Shown here piece after piece: positions 33,355-42,625 of a stretch of DNA of 64,000 nt. Below the pieces are notes generated by a model. That model saw only the letters and a list, made by a program, of their open reading frames with translations, did not search any database and had not been told where the DNA came from. Where the stretch lies: positions 186,001-250,000 of the forward strand of contig NZ_WUTW01000007.1 of NCBI RefSeq assembly GCF_009831215.1, read 5' to 3'. The stretch is from Actinomadura rayongensis. GTDB taxonomy: Bacteria; Actinomycetota; Actinomycetes; Streptosporangiales; Streptosporangiaceae. Within the stretch, counting starts at the first letter, position 1, and each line of letters begins with the position of its first letter. Both the position numbers and the translations under genes were made by a program.

Positions 33355-34752
33355 TCAGTCGCCACCTTGTGCGCCGTGTCCCCGCAAGACGGACCGAATC
33401 CGGGTAAGGACCTCGGTGAACCGGGCCTCTGCTCCGTGGCGGGTGGGACGGTAATAGTCGCGTCCGTCCACGTTGTCGGGGGCGTACTGCTGCCGGACGA
33501 CCCCGCCGGGGTGGTCGTGGGCGTACAGGTAGCCCTCGCCGTGGCCGAGCCGGGCCGCGCCCTTGTAGTGGGCGTCGCGCAGGTGGTTCGGGACGGGTCC
33601 GGCGAGGCCCTTGCGGACGTCCGCCATCGCCGCGTCCACCGCCTTGATCACCGCGTTGGACTTGGGCGCCAGCGCCAGGTGGATCACGGCCTGCGCGAGG
33701 TTGATCCGCGCCTCGGGCAGCCCGATCAGCTCCACGGCCTGCGCGGCGGCGACGGCGGTCTGGAGCGCGGTCGGGTCGGCCATGCCGACGTCCTCGCTGG
33801 CGTGGACGACGATCCGCCGCGCGATGAACCGGGGGTCCTCCCCGGCCTCGATCATCCGGGCGAGGTAGTGCAGGGCGGCGTCCACGTCGCTGCCCCGGAT
33901 GCTCTTGATGAACGCGCTGGTGACGTCGTAGTGCTGGTCGCCCTCGCGGTCGTAGCGGACGGCGGCGCGGTCGACGGCCTTCTCCAGCACGTCGACGTCG
34001 ATCGCGCCGTCCTCGGGGGCGACCAGCGCCGCGGCCTCCAGGTAGGTGAGGGTGCGGCGGGCGTCGCCCCCGGCGAGCCGGATCAGGTGGTCCTCGGCGG
34101 CCGGGTCGAGCGTGACGGCCCCGTTGAGACCGCGTTCGTCGGCGAGGGCGCGGGCGATGACCTCGCGCAGGTCGTCCTCGTCCAGCGGCTCCAGCGTCAG
34201 CAGCAGCGACCGCGACAGCAGCGGGCTGATCACCGAGAAGAACGGGTTCTCGGTGGTCGCGCCGATGAACGACACCCAGCGGTTCTCGACGGCGGGCAGC
34301 AGCGCGTCCTGCTGGGCCTTGTTGAAGCGGTGGACCTCGTCCACGAACAGGACGGTCTGGCGGCCCGTCATGCCGAGTTCGCGGCGGGCCAGCTCGATCT
34401 CGGCGCGGACGCGCTTCACGCCGTCGCTGACGGCCGAGACCTCCACGAAGCGGCGCGCGGTGACGCGGCTGACGACGGTCGCGAGCGTGGTCTTGCCGGT
34501 GCCGGGCGGGCCCCACAGCAGCAGCGACATCGGGACGTCCCGGTCGACGAGCTGCCGGATCGGGGTGCCGGGGCCGAGCAGGTGGCGCTGGCCGACGACC
34601 TCGTCGAGCGAGCGGGGGCGCATCCGGACGGCCAGCGGGCCGCCGGACTCGTCGGGGACCTCGGCGCGCGGCGCGGCGTCGGGCGGGGACGCCGGGACGG
34701 ACGGGTCTTCGAAAAGGCCGTCCGCCTGCCCCGTCTCCCTCCGGTTCGTCAC
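33355..34752 (-). CDS. rarA: Replication-associated recombination ATPase RarA (MgsA)
   Basis: AAA+ ATPase of the clamp-loader type that acts at stalled forks. Walker A GPPGTGKTT (residues about 80-88), Walker B VLFVDEVHRFNKAQQDALL, sensor GATTENPFF and the C-terminal tetramerisation domain (YDREGDQHYDVTSAFIKSIRGSD, GYLYAHDHPGGVVRQQY). 465 residues, GTG start. A 40-residue Pro-rich N-terminus precedes the ATPase. Confidence 0.95.
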   Translation of the reverse strand: MTNRRETGQADGLFEDPSVPASPPDAAPRAEVPDESGGPLAVRMRPRSLDEVVGQRHLLGPGTPIRQLVDRDVPMSLLLWGPPGTGKTTLATVVSRVTARRFVEVSAVSDGVKRVRAEIELARRELGMTGRQTVLFVDEVHRFNKAQQDALLPAVENRWVSFIGATTENPFFSVISPLLSRSLLLTLEPLDEDDLREVIARALADERGLNGAVTLDPAAEDHLIRLAGGDARRTLTYLEAAALVAPEDGAIDVDVLEKAVDRAAVRYDREGDQHYDVTSAFIKSIRGSDVDAALHYLARMIEAGEDPRFIARRIVVHASEDVGMADPTALQTAVAAAQAVELIGLPEARINLAQAVIHLALAPKSNAVIKAVDAAMADVRKGLAGPVPNHLRDAHYKGAARLGHGEGYLYAHDHPGGVVRQQYAPDNVDGRDYYRPTRHGAEARFTEVLTRIRSVLRGHGAQGGD

Positions 34753-34816
34753 GCTCCGACACTATCTCGCGGCGCCGACAGTCCGGCACGGCCCGGTGCC
34801 GGGTATTCTGCGCACC

Positions 34817-35254
34817 GTGAACGCGACCGGCACCGCCGACCGGACCGAGCGCCCCCGGCGCGGTCCGCTCGGGCTGCTGCTCGCCCTGTTCGTCGCGGCG
34901 GGCCTGGTGTTCAGCTACGGGCTCGGGCACGCCCCGCCCCGCGAGATCTGCACCGCGCACAGCCTGCACGCCCCGGCCGGCCTCCCGGCGGCCGTCCCGG
35001 CCGGCATCGCCGACGGCATCGCGGACGGTGTCGCCCACGCGGTCGCGCCGCCGTCCGGCCACCACGGGTTCCCGGTCGACGCGTGCTGCCTCGCGCTGCC
35101 CGTCCTGTTCGGCCTGCTGGCGTTCGCGCTGGCCGCGCTCCCCCGCCCGTCCGGGCTGCGGCGGCCCGCCCGCAGCGGGTGGACGCTCGCCCTGCCGCCG
35201 CCGCTCGCCGCCTCCGCCCCCTCGCTCGCCGCCCTCCAGGTGCTCCGGCTGTAG
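34817..35254 (+). CDS. Unidentified two-helix membrane protein
   Basis: 145 residues from the GTG at 34817, 64 bases divergent from rarA. Two hydrophobic segments (about 18-36, LGLLLALFVAAGLVFSYGLG, and about 96-112, CCLALPVLFGLLAFALAAL) flank a loop rich in Ala, Pro and His with a loose repeat (AGIADGIADGVAHAVA). The Cys-Cys before the second helix and the DUF3105/DUF305 neighbours suggest a periplasmic metal-related role, which is inference. No family is recognised with confidence. Confidence 0.6.
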   Translation: MNATGTADRTERPRRGPLGLLLALFVAAGLVFSYGLGHAPPREICTAHSLHAPAGLPAAVPAGIADGIADGVAHAVAPPSGHHGFPVDACCLALPVLFGLLAFALAALPRPSGLRRPARSGWTLALPPPLAASAPSLAALQVLRL

Positions 35255-35298
35255 ACGGCCCCGCCGCCGCCAGCCCTTTTTCCTTCCAGCACCTGGAG
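35234..35298 (+). promoter_or_regulatory. Long-range hairpin covering the DUF3105 ribosome binding site
   Basis: CTCCAGGTGCT (35234-35244, inside the last codons of the upstream gene) is the perfect complement of AGCACCTGGAG (35288-35298), which contains the GGAG that serves the ATG at 35309. Ribosomes finishing the upstream gene would open the stem: a translational-coupling device. Confidence 0.5.
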
Positions 35299-35308
35299 AT
35301 CTTTCGTC

Positions 35309-35905
35309 ATGCCAGCGAACACGCGCGCCCGCGCGCGCAAGAACGTCCTGACCGAGCGGCGGACGCCGTGGGGGTCCATCGCCTTCTTCACCGTCGTGGG
35401 GCTGATCGCCGTGGCGGCCGTCACCGTCGCGTTCGTCCGGTCCCGGCCGTCCGACGCCGGGAAGGGCATCGCGGGGCTCGTCGTGAAGGACGACCTCAGC
35501 CAGAACCACACCACCGGTCCCGTCACCTACCGCGACAGCCCGCCGATGGGCGGCGACCACGACCCGACGTGGCAGAACTGCGACGCCCGCATCTACACCG
35601 CGCCGCTGCGGAACGAGAACGCCGTCCACGCCCTGGAGCACGGCGCCGTCTGGATCACGTACCGGCCGGGCCTGGCCGCCGCGCAGGTGGACGCGCTCGC
35701 CCGCCGGATCCGCGCCGTCGACTACTCGCTGATGAGCCCGTACCCGAACCTGGACGCACCGATCGCGCTCACCGCGTGGGGACGGCAGCTCAAGCTCACC
35801 GACGCGAACGACCCGCGCGTGGACGCGTTCCTGTCCGCGTTCGTGAAGGGGCCGCAGACGCCCGAGCCCGGCGCTCCCTGCACGGGCGGCAAGGACGCAC
35901 CGTGA
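35309..35905 (+). CDS. DUF3105 protein
   Basis: 198 residues with a membrane helix at about 22-43 and an extracytoplasmic domain carrying the DUF3105 hallmarks GPVTYRDSPPMGGDHDPTWQ and ENAVHALEHGAVWITYRPG. The His residues of the latter and its common pairing with DUF305 proteins hint at metal binding. ATG start with GGAG ten bases upstream, held in a hairpin. Its stop overlaps the DUF305 start (GTGA). Confidence 0.9.
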   Translation: MPANTRARARKNVLTERRTPWGSIAFFTVVGLIAVAAVTVAFVRSRPSDAGKGIAGLVVKDDLSQNHTTGPVTYRDSPPMGGDHDPTWQNCDARIYTAPLRNENAVHALEHGAVWITYRPGLAAAQVDALARRIRAVDYSLMSPYPNLDAPIALTAWGRQLKLTDANDPRVDAFLSAFVKGPQTPEPGAPCTGGKDAP

Positions 35906-36486
35906 CGGCGCGGCGGGTGACGGTCGTCCTCGCGGCGCTGCTCGTGGCGGTCGTCGCCGTCCTGCCCGCGCTGCGCTCGGGCGCGGCCGGGCCGGACGGC
36001 CCCGAGGCCGGGTTCGCCCGCGACATGAGCACCCACCACGCGCAGGCGGTGCGGATGGCGATGACCGTCCGGGACCGGACGCGCGACGACGCCGTCCGCA
36101 CCCTCGCCTACGACATCGCCACCACGCAGTCGCAGCAGATCGGCATGATGACGGCGTGGCTGGACCGGTGGGGCGCGCCGAAGACCGATCCACGCGGCCC
36201 GATGCGCTGGATGAGCCACGAAGGCCATGCGGGCGGGGCGCAGGCGATGCCCGGCATGGCCACGCCCGCCCAGCTCGCCGCGCTGGAGCGGGCGTCGGGG
36301 CGGGACGCCGAGGTGCTGTTCCTGCGGCTGATGATCGTCCACCACCGGGCCGGGGTGGAGATGGCCCGCGCCGTCCTCGCCCGCACCGGCGACGCGCAGG
36401 TCCAGCGGCTCGCCCGCACGATGGTGCGCGGTCAGGAGGCAGAGATCGCGCTGATGACCGGGATGCTCCGGCAGCGGGGCGGCTGA
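35902..36486 (+). CDS. DUF305 protein, exported
   Basis: 194 residues: signal-anchor (about 5-28), then the DUF305 four-helix domain with the paired motifs MSTHHAQAVRMA and MIVHHRAGVEMA and a Met/His-rich linker (WMSHEGHAGGAQAMPGMA). Related cyanobacterial proteins (CopM) bind copper; here metal binding is inference. Overlaps the DUF3105 stop; followed directly by a terminator. Confidence 0.92.
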   Translation: MTARRVTVVLAALLVAVVAVLPALRSGAAGPDGPEAGFARDMSTHHAQAVRMAMTVRDRTRDDAVRTLAYDIATTQSQQIGMMTAWLDRWGAPKTDPRGPMRWMSHEGHAGGAQAMPGMATPAQLAALERASGRDAEVLFLRLMIVHHRAGVEMARAVLARTGDAQVQRLARTMVRGQEAEIALMTGMLRQRGG

Positions 36487-36490
36487 CCGT

Positions 36491-36517
36491 CGCGGGGCGG
36501 GCCAAGCCCGCCCCGCG
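36491..36517. terminator. Bidirectional terminator, DUF305/DUF349
   Basis: CGCGGGGCGGGC (36491-36502) and its perfect complement (36506-36517) with a 3-base loop between convergent stop codons. Confidence 0.8.
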
Positions 36518-36520
36518 ACG

Positions 36521-37759
36521 TCAGGAGAACTCGGCGAGCGTGCGCTCGGCCTCGGCCAGCCACGCGCGGCGGGCGGTCAGGGCCTCCTCGGCGTCCTTGA
36601 CGTCCCGGTCGCGGCCCGCCGCGACGGCCTTGTCGCGCCGCTTCTCCAGCTGCTCGATCGACCCGCGCAGCTGCGTCACCGTCGCCTCGGCCCGCGCCCG
36701 CGCCTCGGGGTTGGTGCGCCGCCACTCCGACTCCTCGGCGCCGCGCACGGCCTCCTCGATCTTGCGCAGCCGTCCCTCCAGCCGGTCGCGCTGGTCGCGC
36801 GGCACCATCCCGGCCGCCTCCCAGCGCTCGTGGATGCCGCGCAGCGCCTGCCGGGCCTGCCGGACGTCGCGGACCGGCAGCAGCTTCTCGGCGTCGGCGA
36901 GGATCTCCTCCTTCTTCTGCGCGTTCACCGCGAACTCGGCGTCGCGCTCGGCGAACACCGCGCCGCGGGCGGCGAAGAACACGTCCTGCGCGCCCTTGAA
37001 CCGCGTCCACAGCTCGTCCTCGACCTCGCGGGCGGCGCGGCCCGCCTGCTTCCAGCGGCGCATCAGCTCGCGGTAGGCGGCGGCGGTGTCGCTCCAGTCG
37101 GTGGAGCCCTGGAGGGCCTCGGCCTCGGCGACCAGGCGCTCCTTCTCGCGGCGGGCCTCGTCGCGCTGCTCGTCCAGCGTCGCGAAGTAGGCCTTGCGGC
37201 GCTTGGTGAACGCGTTGCGGGCGGCCGACAGGCGCTTCCACAGCGCCGCCTCGGTCGGCCGGTCGACGCGGTCGGCGGCCTTCCACTCCTCGACGAGCGT
37301 GCGCAGCCGCTCGCCGCCGTTCTTCCAGTGCGTCTCCTCGGCCGCGATCCGCTCGGCCTCGGCGACGATGCGCTCCTTGACCTCGCGGGCCTCGGTGCGG
37401 GCGTGCTCGCGGCGGGCCTTGGCCTCCTCGCCGCGCTTGCCGACGAGCCCGTCCAGGGCGTCCAGGCGGCGGACGAGCGCGTCCAGGTCCCCGACGGCGT
37501 TCGCGCCGACCACCGAGTCGCGCAGCCGCCGGACGGTCTGCTCGGCCTGCCTGGGCTGCAGGTCCGTGGTCTTCACGCGCTGCTCCAGCAGGGCGATCTC
37601 GGTGACCAGCGCGTCGTACTTCCGCTTGTAGTAGGCGAGCGCCTCGTCCGGCGCGCCGGCCTGCCAGGAGCCGACGACGCGCTCACCGCCGTCGGCGGTC
37701 TTCACGTAGACCGTGCCGTCGTCGTCCACCCGGCCCCACGGATCGGTCGCGCTGGACAC
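36521..37759 (-). CDS. DUF349 coiled-coil protein
   Basis: 412 residues, almost entirely charged helix with three repeats of the DUF349 pattern (for example WKAADRVDRPTEAALWKRLSAAR and WKQAGRAAREVEDELWTRFKGAQDVFFAAR). The cytosolic family is widespread in actinobacteria and its biochemical role is unsettled. The GTG at 37759 has AGGAGG seven bases upstream, which decides the start over an open frame 18 codons longer. Confidence 0.9.
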   Translation of the reverse strand: MSSATDPWGRVDDDGTVYVKTADGGERVVGSWQAGAPDEALAYYKRKYDALVTEIALLEQRVKTTDLQPRQAEQTVRRLRDSVVGANAVGDLDALVRRLDALDGLVGKRGEEAKARREHARTEAREVKERIVAEAERIAAEETHWKNGGERLRTLVEEWKAADRVDRPTEAALWKRLSAARNAFTKRRKAYFATLDEQRDEARREKERLVAEAEALQGSTDWSDTAAAYRELMRRWKQAGRAAREVEDELWTRFKGAQDVFFAARGAVFAERDAEFAVNAQKKEEILADAEKLLPVRDVRQARQALRGIHERWEAAGMVPRDQRDRLEGRLRKIEEAVRGAEESEWRRTNPEARARAEATVTQLRGSIEQLEKRRDKAVAAGRDRDVKDAEEALTARRAWLAEAERTLAEFS

Positions 37760-37832
37760 CCTTGCCTCCTGATTCGCGGGCCCGGTGGAGATCACGGACC
37801 CAAGACGCTCCACACCTTAGTATCCCGAACGC

Positions 37833-38606
37833 CTAATTCCCGGCGATCGTGACGTCCTGGATCGTGACCTTCTTCTTCGGCTCGCCGGTGCCGTCGGCGC
37901 CCTTCTTGGCGATGCCCGCGTCCGCGACCGCCTGCAGCTTCTCGATACCCGAGGTGATCTTTCCCAACACCGTGTAGTCGGGCGTGAGCTGCGAGTCCCC
38001 GTAGACGAGGAAGAACTGGCTTCCGTTCGTCCCGGGACCGGCATTGGCCATCGCCAGCGTTCCCTTGGTGTATTTCGCGCCGGTCGTGTTCTCGTTGTCG
38101 AACTGGTAACCGGGACCGCCGCTGCCCGTTCCCGTCGGGTCGCCGCACTGGAGCATCTTCAGCCCCGCGCCGGTCGACAGACGGTGGCAGTGGCTGTTCT
38201 TCCAGTAGCCCTTCTTCGCCAGGAACGCGAAGGAGTTCGTCGCGCAGGGCGCCTTCGCGCCGTCCAGCGCCAGCCCGATGTCGCCCTGGCTCGTCTTGAT
38301 CGTCGCCTGGACGGTCCCGTGGTAGAGCGGCTTGGCCGACGGCTTGCCGAGGCCCTTCGGCGCCCCGGCGTCGCCCGCGGCGGCCCGGTAGTCGCACTCG
38401 CCCGGCTTGCCCTTGGCCTCGGCCTTCTTGTCGTCCCCGCCGGTGAGCACGACCAGCGCGGCGCCCCCGGCGGCGACCACGACGGCCACCGCCCCGGCCG
38501 AAATGATCTTGACGCGACGGGCTCTGGCCCGCTCGGCCTCCAGCCGCTGCTGCTGGCGCTCATAGCGCTGCCGTGCGAGCTGCTTCTTGCGGTCCTTCCC
38601 CGCCAC
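37833..38606 (-). CDS. Membrane-anchored cyclophilin-type peptidyl-prolyl isomerase
   Basis: Basic N-terminus, one transmembrane helix (residues about 33-54) and an extracytoplasmic cyclophilin domain (about 93-257) with CHRLSTGAGLKMLQCGDPTGTGSGG, LAMANAGPGTNGSQFFLVYGD and LDGAKAPCATNSFAFLAKKGYW. It should accelerate proline isomerisation of exported proteins. GTG start at 38606. A TACTAT hexamer (complement of 38647-38652) may be its -10. Confidence 0.92.
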   Translation of the reverse strand: MAGKDRKKQLARQRYERQQQRLEAERARARRVKIISAGAVAVVVAAGGAALVVLTGGDDKKAEAKGKPGECDYRAAAGDAGAPKGLGKPSAKPLYHGTVQATIKTSQGDIGLALDGAKAPCATNSFAFLAKKGYWKNSHCHRLSTGAGLKMLQCGDPTGTGSGGPGYQFDNENTTGAKYTKGTLAMANAGPGTNGSQFFLVYGDSQLTPDYTVLGKITSGIEKLQAVADAGIAKKGADGTGEPKKKVTIQDVTIAGN

Positions 38607-38842
38607 GTGCCCTGCCCTCTCGCCGCGATCAATGAACGTGCAGCGCATAGTAGCGGTACCGGCGGACCGCCCCGACACGGCGATCACGGGATCTCGTTCG
38701 CGGTCGCGACCGTCGCGCCGGTACGCTCGGTGACACCGCGCCCGGACGGCGGCAGAGCCCGTCCCGGGCGGCGCGAGGCCCGCGGTCGGAGGAGACCGGC
38801 GGCGCCGGACTCGCCCCAGATCGGCCCTAGGAAAGGACGACC

Positions 38843-39538
38843 GTGCTCGTCGCCGGGTTCCCCGCCGGATCGTTCGCCGCGAACTGCTACGTCGTGGCGC
38901 CCGAGGCGGGCGCGGAGTGCGTGATCATCGACCCCGGCGAGGACGCCGCGGGCGGGATCGACGACGTCCTGCGCGAGCACCGGCTCAAGCCGGTCGCCGT
39001 GCTGCTCACCCACGGGCACCTCGACCACGTCTGGTCGGTCGCGCCGGTGTGCGGCGCCAAGGACGTCCCCGCCTGGATCCATCCCGATGACCGGGACCTG
39101 CTCACCGATCCCGCCAAGGGCCTGTCGCTGAACCCCGGCCAGGAGCTGTTCGGCGGCCTGACGCTGAGCGAGCCCGACGACGTCCGCGAACTCGCCGACG
39201 GCGCCGAGCTGGACCTCGCGGGGCTCCGGTTCACCGTCGACCACGCCCCCGGCCACACGCCGGGCTCGGTGACGTTCCGGACGCCCGCCGCCGCCGACAT
39301 TCCGGACGTCATGTTCACCGGCGACCTGCTTTTCGCCGGGTCGATCGGCCGCACCGACCTGCCCGGCGGCTCCTACGACGAGATCCTCGCGAGCCTGTCG
39401 CGGGTGTGCCTGACGCTGCCCGACACGACCGTCGTCCTGCCCGGCCACGGCCCGCAGACCACGATCGGCCGCGAGCGCACGACGAACCCGTTCCTGGCGG
39501 AGCTGGCGCCCGCCGACGGGCCGGACAAGGGATTCTGA
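38843..39538 (+). CDS. Metallo-beta-lactamase-fold hydrolase (glyoxalase II-like)
   Basis: 231 residues with the zinc motif THGHLDH (about 58-64), later ligands DHAPGHTPGS, FTGDLLFAGSIGRTD and LPGHGPQTTIG. This set matches the hydroxyacylglutathione hydrolase-like group; since actinobacteria use mycothiol the true substrate is uncertain. GTG start with GAAAGGA upstream. It lies six bases before hisS, a common actinobacterial pairing. Confidence 0.9.
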   Translation: MLVAGFPAGSFAANCYVVAPEAGAECVIIDPGEDAAGGIDDVLREHRLKPVAVLLTHGHLDHVWSVAPVCGAKDVPAWIHPDDRDLLTDPAKGLSLNPGQELFGGLTLSEPDDVRELADGAELDLAGLRFTVDHAPGHTPGSVTFRTPAAADIPDVMFTGDLLFAGSIGRTDLPGGSYDEILASLSRVCLTLPDTTVVLPGHGPQTTIGRERTTNPFLAELAPADGPDKGF

Positions 39539-39544
39539 TCGACC

Positions 39545-40813
39545 GTGAGTTCGAGCTTCCAGGCCCCCAAGGGGGTCAGTGAATACGTCCCGCCGCGCGC
39601 CGAGCGGTTCGCCGCGATCCGCGACGCGTTCGCCGAGCGCGCCCGCCGCGCCGGGTACGGCTACCTGGAACTGGCCGTCTTCGAGGACACCGACCTGTTC
39701 CGGCGCGGCGTCGGGGAGTCCACCGACGTCGTCAGCAAGGAGATGTACACCTTCGAGGACCGGGGCGGCCGGTCGCTGACGCTGCGGCCGGAGTTCACCG
39801 CGACCGTGCTGCGCGCCGTCCTGGAGCACAACCTGCACCGCCAGGGCGGGCTGCCGGTCAAGGTGTGGACGGCCGGGCCGGTGTTCCGCGCCGAGCGTCC
39901 GCAACAGGGCCGGTACCGGCAGTTCTACCAGCTCGACCTGGAGGCGATCGGCACCGAGGACCCGCAGGTCGACGCCGAGACGATCGCGCTCGCGGCCCGC
40001 TGGTACCGCTCGCTCGGGCTCACCCAGGTGCGGTTGCTGCTGAACTCGCTGGGCTGCAAGGAGTGCCGTCCGGTGTACCGGGCCGTCCTCCAGGACTTCC
40101 TGCGCGGGCTGGACCTGGACGAGGCCACCCGCGCCCGCGTCGAGATCAACCCGCTGCGCGTCCTGGACGACAAGCGCCCCGACGTCCGGGCGCAGGTCGC
40201 CGACGCGCCGCTCATGGCCGACCACCTGTGCGCGGCGTGCAAGGAGTACCACGACCGCGTCCGCGCGCTGCTCGCCGACCTCGGCGTCGCCTGGGAGGAC
40301 GAGCCCCGCCTGGTGCGCGGCCTCGACTACTACACCCGCACGACCTACGAGTTCGACCACCCGCTGCTCGGCGCGCAGTCGGGCATCGGCGGCGGCGGAC
40401 GCTACGACGGGCTGTCGGAGGACATCGGCGGCCCGCCGCTGCCCGGCATCGGCTTCGGGCTCGGCCTGGACCGCACGATCCTGGCGCTGGAGGCCGAGGG
40501 CTCGGCGTTCGCCGGCAAGCCCCGCTGCGAGGTGTTCGGCGTCGCGCTCGGCGAGGCCGCGGAGCGGCGGATGTTCACGCTGGTGGACGAGCTGCGCGAG
40601 GCCGGGATCGCCGCCGACATGGCGTTCGGCGGCAAGCGGCTCAAGGGCGCGATGAAGGACGCCGACCGGTCCGGCGCGGCCTACGCGGTGATCCTCGGCG
40701 ACCGAGATATCGCGGGCGGCGAGGCGCAGCTCAAGGAGCTGGCCACCGGGGACCAGACCGCCGTCCCGCTGACCGACATCACATCGACGCTGAGGGAAAG
40801 GCTTTCCGAATGA
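39545..40813 (+). CDS. hisS: Histidyl-tRNA synthetase
   Basis: Class II enzyme of 422 residues: motif 1 region near the N-terminus (GVSEYVPPRAERFAAIRDAF), motif 2 VFRAERPQQGRYRQFYQLD, histidine loops RGLDYYTRTTYEF and GGGGRYDGL, motif 3 GIGFGLGLDR, and the C-terminal anticodon domain. GTG start. Stop overlaps the aspS start (ATGA). Confidence 0.97.
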   Translation: MSSSFQAPKGVSEYVPPRAERFAAIRDAFAERARRAGYGYLELAVFEDTDLFRRGVGESTDVVSKEMYTFEDRGGRSLTLRPEFTATVLRAVLEHNLHRQGGLPVKVWTAGPVFRAERPQQGRYRQFYQLDLEAIGTEDPQVDAETIALAARWYRSLGLTQVRLLLNSLGCKECRPVYRAVLQDFLRGLDLDEATRARVEINPLRVLDDKRPDVRAQVADAPLMADHLCAACKEYHDRVRALLADLGVAWEDEPRLVRGLDYYTRTTYEFDHPLLGAQSGIGGGGRYDGLSEDIGGPPLPGIGFGLGLDRTILALEAEGSAFAGKPRCEVFGVALGEAAERRMFTLVDELREAGIAADMAFGGKRLKGAMKDADRSGAAYAVILGDRDIAGGEAQLKELATGDQTAVPLTDITSTLRERLSE

Positions 40814-42564
40814 TCCGCTCGCACGAGGCGGGGACGCTCCGCCGGGAGCACGCCGGGCAGCCGGTGACGCTGGCCGGGTGGGTGGCGCGGCGCCGCGACC
40901 ACGGCGGCGTCACCTTCATCGACCTGCGCGACGCGTCCGGCACCGCCCAGGTCGTCTTCCGCGAGGAGGACGCCGCCCACGACCTGCGGTCGGAGTACTG
41001 CGTCCGGGTCACCGGCGAGGTCCGGATCCGGCCCGTCGGCAACGAGAACCCCGAGCTGCCGACCGGCGACATCGAGGTCGTCGCGACGGAGATCGAGGTG
41101 CTGTCGGAGGCGGCGCCGCTGCCGTTCCCGATCGAGGGCGACGTCAACGTCAACGAAGAGATCCGGCTCAAGTACCGATACCTCGACATCCGGCGCGAGG
41201 CCGTCGCGAACGCGCTGCGGATCCGGTCGCGGGCGTCGTTCATCGTCCACGACGTGCTGGACGGGCACGGGTTCGTGAACGTCGAGACGCCGACGCTGAC
41301 CCGCTCCACCCCCGAGGGCGCGCGCGACTTCCTCGTCCCGGTCCGGCTGCAGCCCGGCCGCTGGTACGCGCTGCCGCAGTCGCCGCAGCTGTTCAAGCAG
41401 CTCCTCATGGTCGGCGGACTGGAGCGCTACTACCAGATCGCCCGCTGCTACCGCGACGAGGACTTCCGCGCCGACCGGCAGCCGGAGTTCACCCAGATCG
41501 ACATCGAGATGTCGTTCGTGGAGCAGGCGGACGTGCTGCGCGTCGCCGAGGACCTCGTCGCGCGGCTGTGGAAGGACGTCGCGGGCTACGAGATCCCGCG
41601 TCCGATCCCCCACATCACCTACGCCGACGCGATGGCCCGGTACGGCTCGGACAAGCCCGACCTGCGGTTCGGCCTCGAACTGACCGACATGACGTCCTAC
41701 TTCGCGGACACGTCCTTCCGCGTCTTCCAGGCGCCGTACGTGGGCGCGGTCGTCATGCCGGGCGGCGCGGCGCAGACCCGCAAGGAGCTGGACGCCTGGC
41801 AGGACTGGGCGAAGGCGCGGGGGGCGCGCGGCCTCGCGTACGTGCTCGTCCAGGAGGACGGGACGCTCGGCGGCCCCGTCGCCAAGAACCTCTCCGACGC
41901 CGAGAAGGCCGGCCTCGCCGCCGCGACCGGCGCGGCCCCCGGCGACGCGATCTTCTTCGGCGCCGGCAAGCGCCACGCCACGCAGGAACTGCTCGGCGCG
42001 GCCCGGCTGGAGATCGGCCGCCGCCGCGACCTCGTCGACGAGTCCGCGTGGGCGTTCGTCTGGGTCGTGGACGCACCGGTCTTCGAACCCGTCGAGGACG
42101 AGCGCGGCGAGCAGGTCGGCTGGACGGCCGTCCACCACCCGTTCACCGCGCCGAAGGCCGCCTACGCCGACACGTTCCACGACGACCCGGGCAGCGCGCT
42201 CGCCGACGCCTACGACATCGTCTGCAACGGCAGCGAGATCGGCGGCGGCTCCCTGCGCATCCACCGCGCGGAGATGCAGCAGCGCGTGTTCGACGTCCTC
42301 GGCCTGTCCAAGGAGGAGGCCGAGTCCCAGTTCGGCTTCCTGCTGGAAGCCTTCAAGTTCGGCCCGCCCCCGCACGGCGGCATCGCCTTCGGCTGGGACC
42401 GCGTCGTGATGCTGCTGGCCGGCGAGTCCTCGATCCGCGACGTGATCGCCTTCCCGAAGGCGGCGTCCGCCTACGACCCGCTGACCGCCGCCCCCACCCC
42501 GATCACCGCCAAACAGCGCGCCGAGGCCGGCATCGACGCCGACCCCTTCGCCGAAAAAGACTGA
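40810..42564 (+). CDS. aspS: Aspartyl-tRNA synthetase
   Basis: 584 residues: OB-fold anticodon domain (about 1-105), class II core with FKQLLMVGGLERYYQIARCYRDEDFRADRQPEFTQ split around motif 2, the bacterial GAD insertion (about 290-415) and motif 3 GIAFGWDRVVMLL. In actinobacteria this enzyme is usually non-discriminating and works with GatCAB; that is family knowledge, not visible here. The ATG overlaps the hisS stop with AGGGAAAGG upstream. Confidence 0.97.
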   Translation: MIRSHEAGTLRREHAGQPVTLAGWVARRRDHGGVTFIDLRDASGTAQVVFREEDAAHDLRSEYCVRVTGEVRIRPVGNENPELPTGDIEVVATEIEVLSEAAPLPFPIEGDVNVNEEIRLKYRYLDIRREAVANALRIRSRASFIVHDVLDGHGFVNVETPTLTRSTPEGARDFLVPVRLQPGRWYALPQSPQLFKQLLMVGGLERYYQIARCYRDEDFRADRQPEFTQIDIEMSFVEQADVLRVAEDLVARLWKDVAGYEIPRPIPHITYADAMARYGSDKPDLRFGLELTDMTSYFADTSFRVFQAPYVGAVVMPGGAAQTRKELDAWQDWAKARGARGLAYVLVQEDGTLGGPVAKNLSDAEKAGLAAATGAAPGDAIFFGAGKRHATQELLGAARLEIGRRRDLVDESAWAFVWVVDAPVFEPVEDERGEQVGWTAVHHPFTAPKAAYADTFHDDPGSALADAYDIVCNGSEIGGGSLRIHRAEMQQRVFDVLGLSKEEAESQFGFLLEAFKFGPPPHGGIAFGWDRVVMLLAGESSIRDVIAFPKAASAYDPLTAAPTPITAKQRAEAGIDADPFAEKD

Positions 42565-42570
42565 CCCACC

Positions 42571-42625
42571 CGCCGCGACGGGGGACGGATCCAGCTCGCG
42601 CGCGAGCACGTCCCCCGTCGCGGCG
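42571..42625. terminator. Long bidirectional terminator between aspS and relA
   Basis: A perfect 17-bp stem, CGCCGCGACGGGGGACG (42571-42587) with its complement at 42609-42625; the 21-base loop contains a second small palindrome CTCGCGCGCGAG. A partial third copy (GCGCCGCGACGGGG) lies at 42641-42654. Confidence 0.85.

Noticed and set aside
32488..36486. Very long open frames on both strands
   Set aside because: They span several recognised genes in other frames; only their ends coincide with the real DUF6167 and DUF305 genes.
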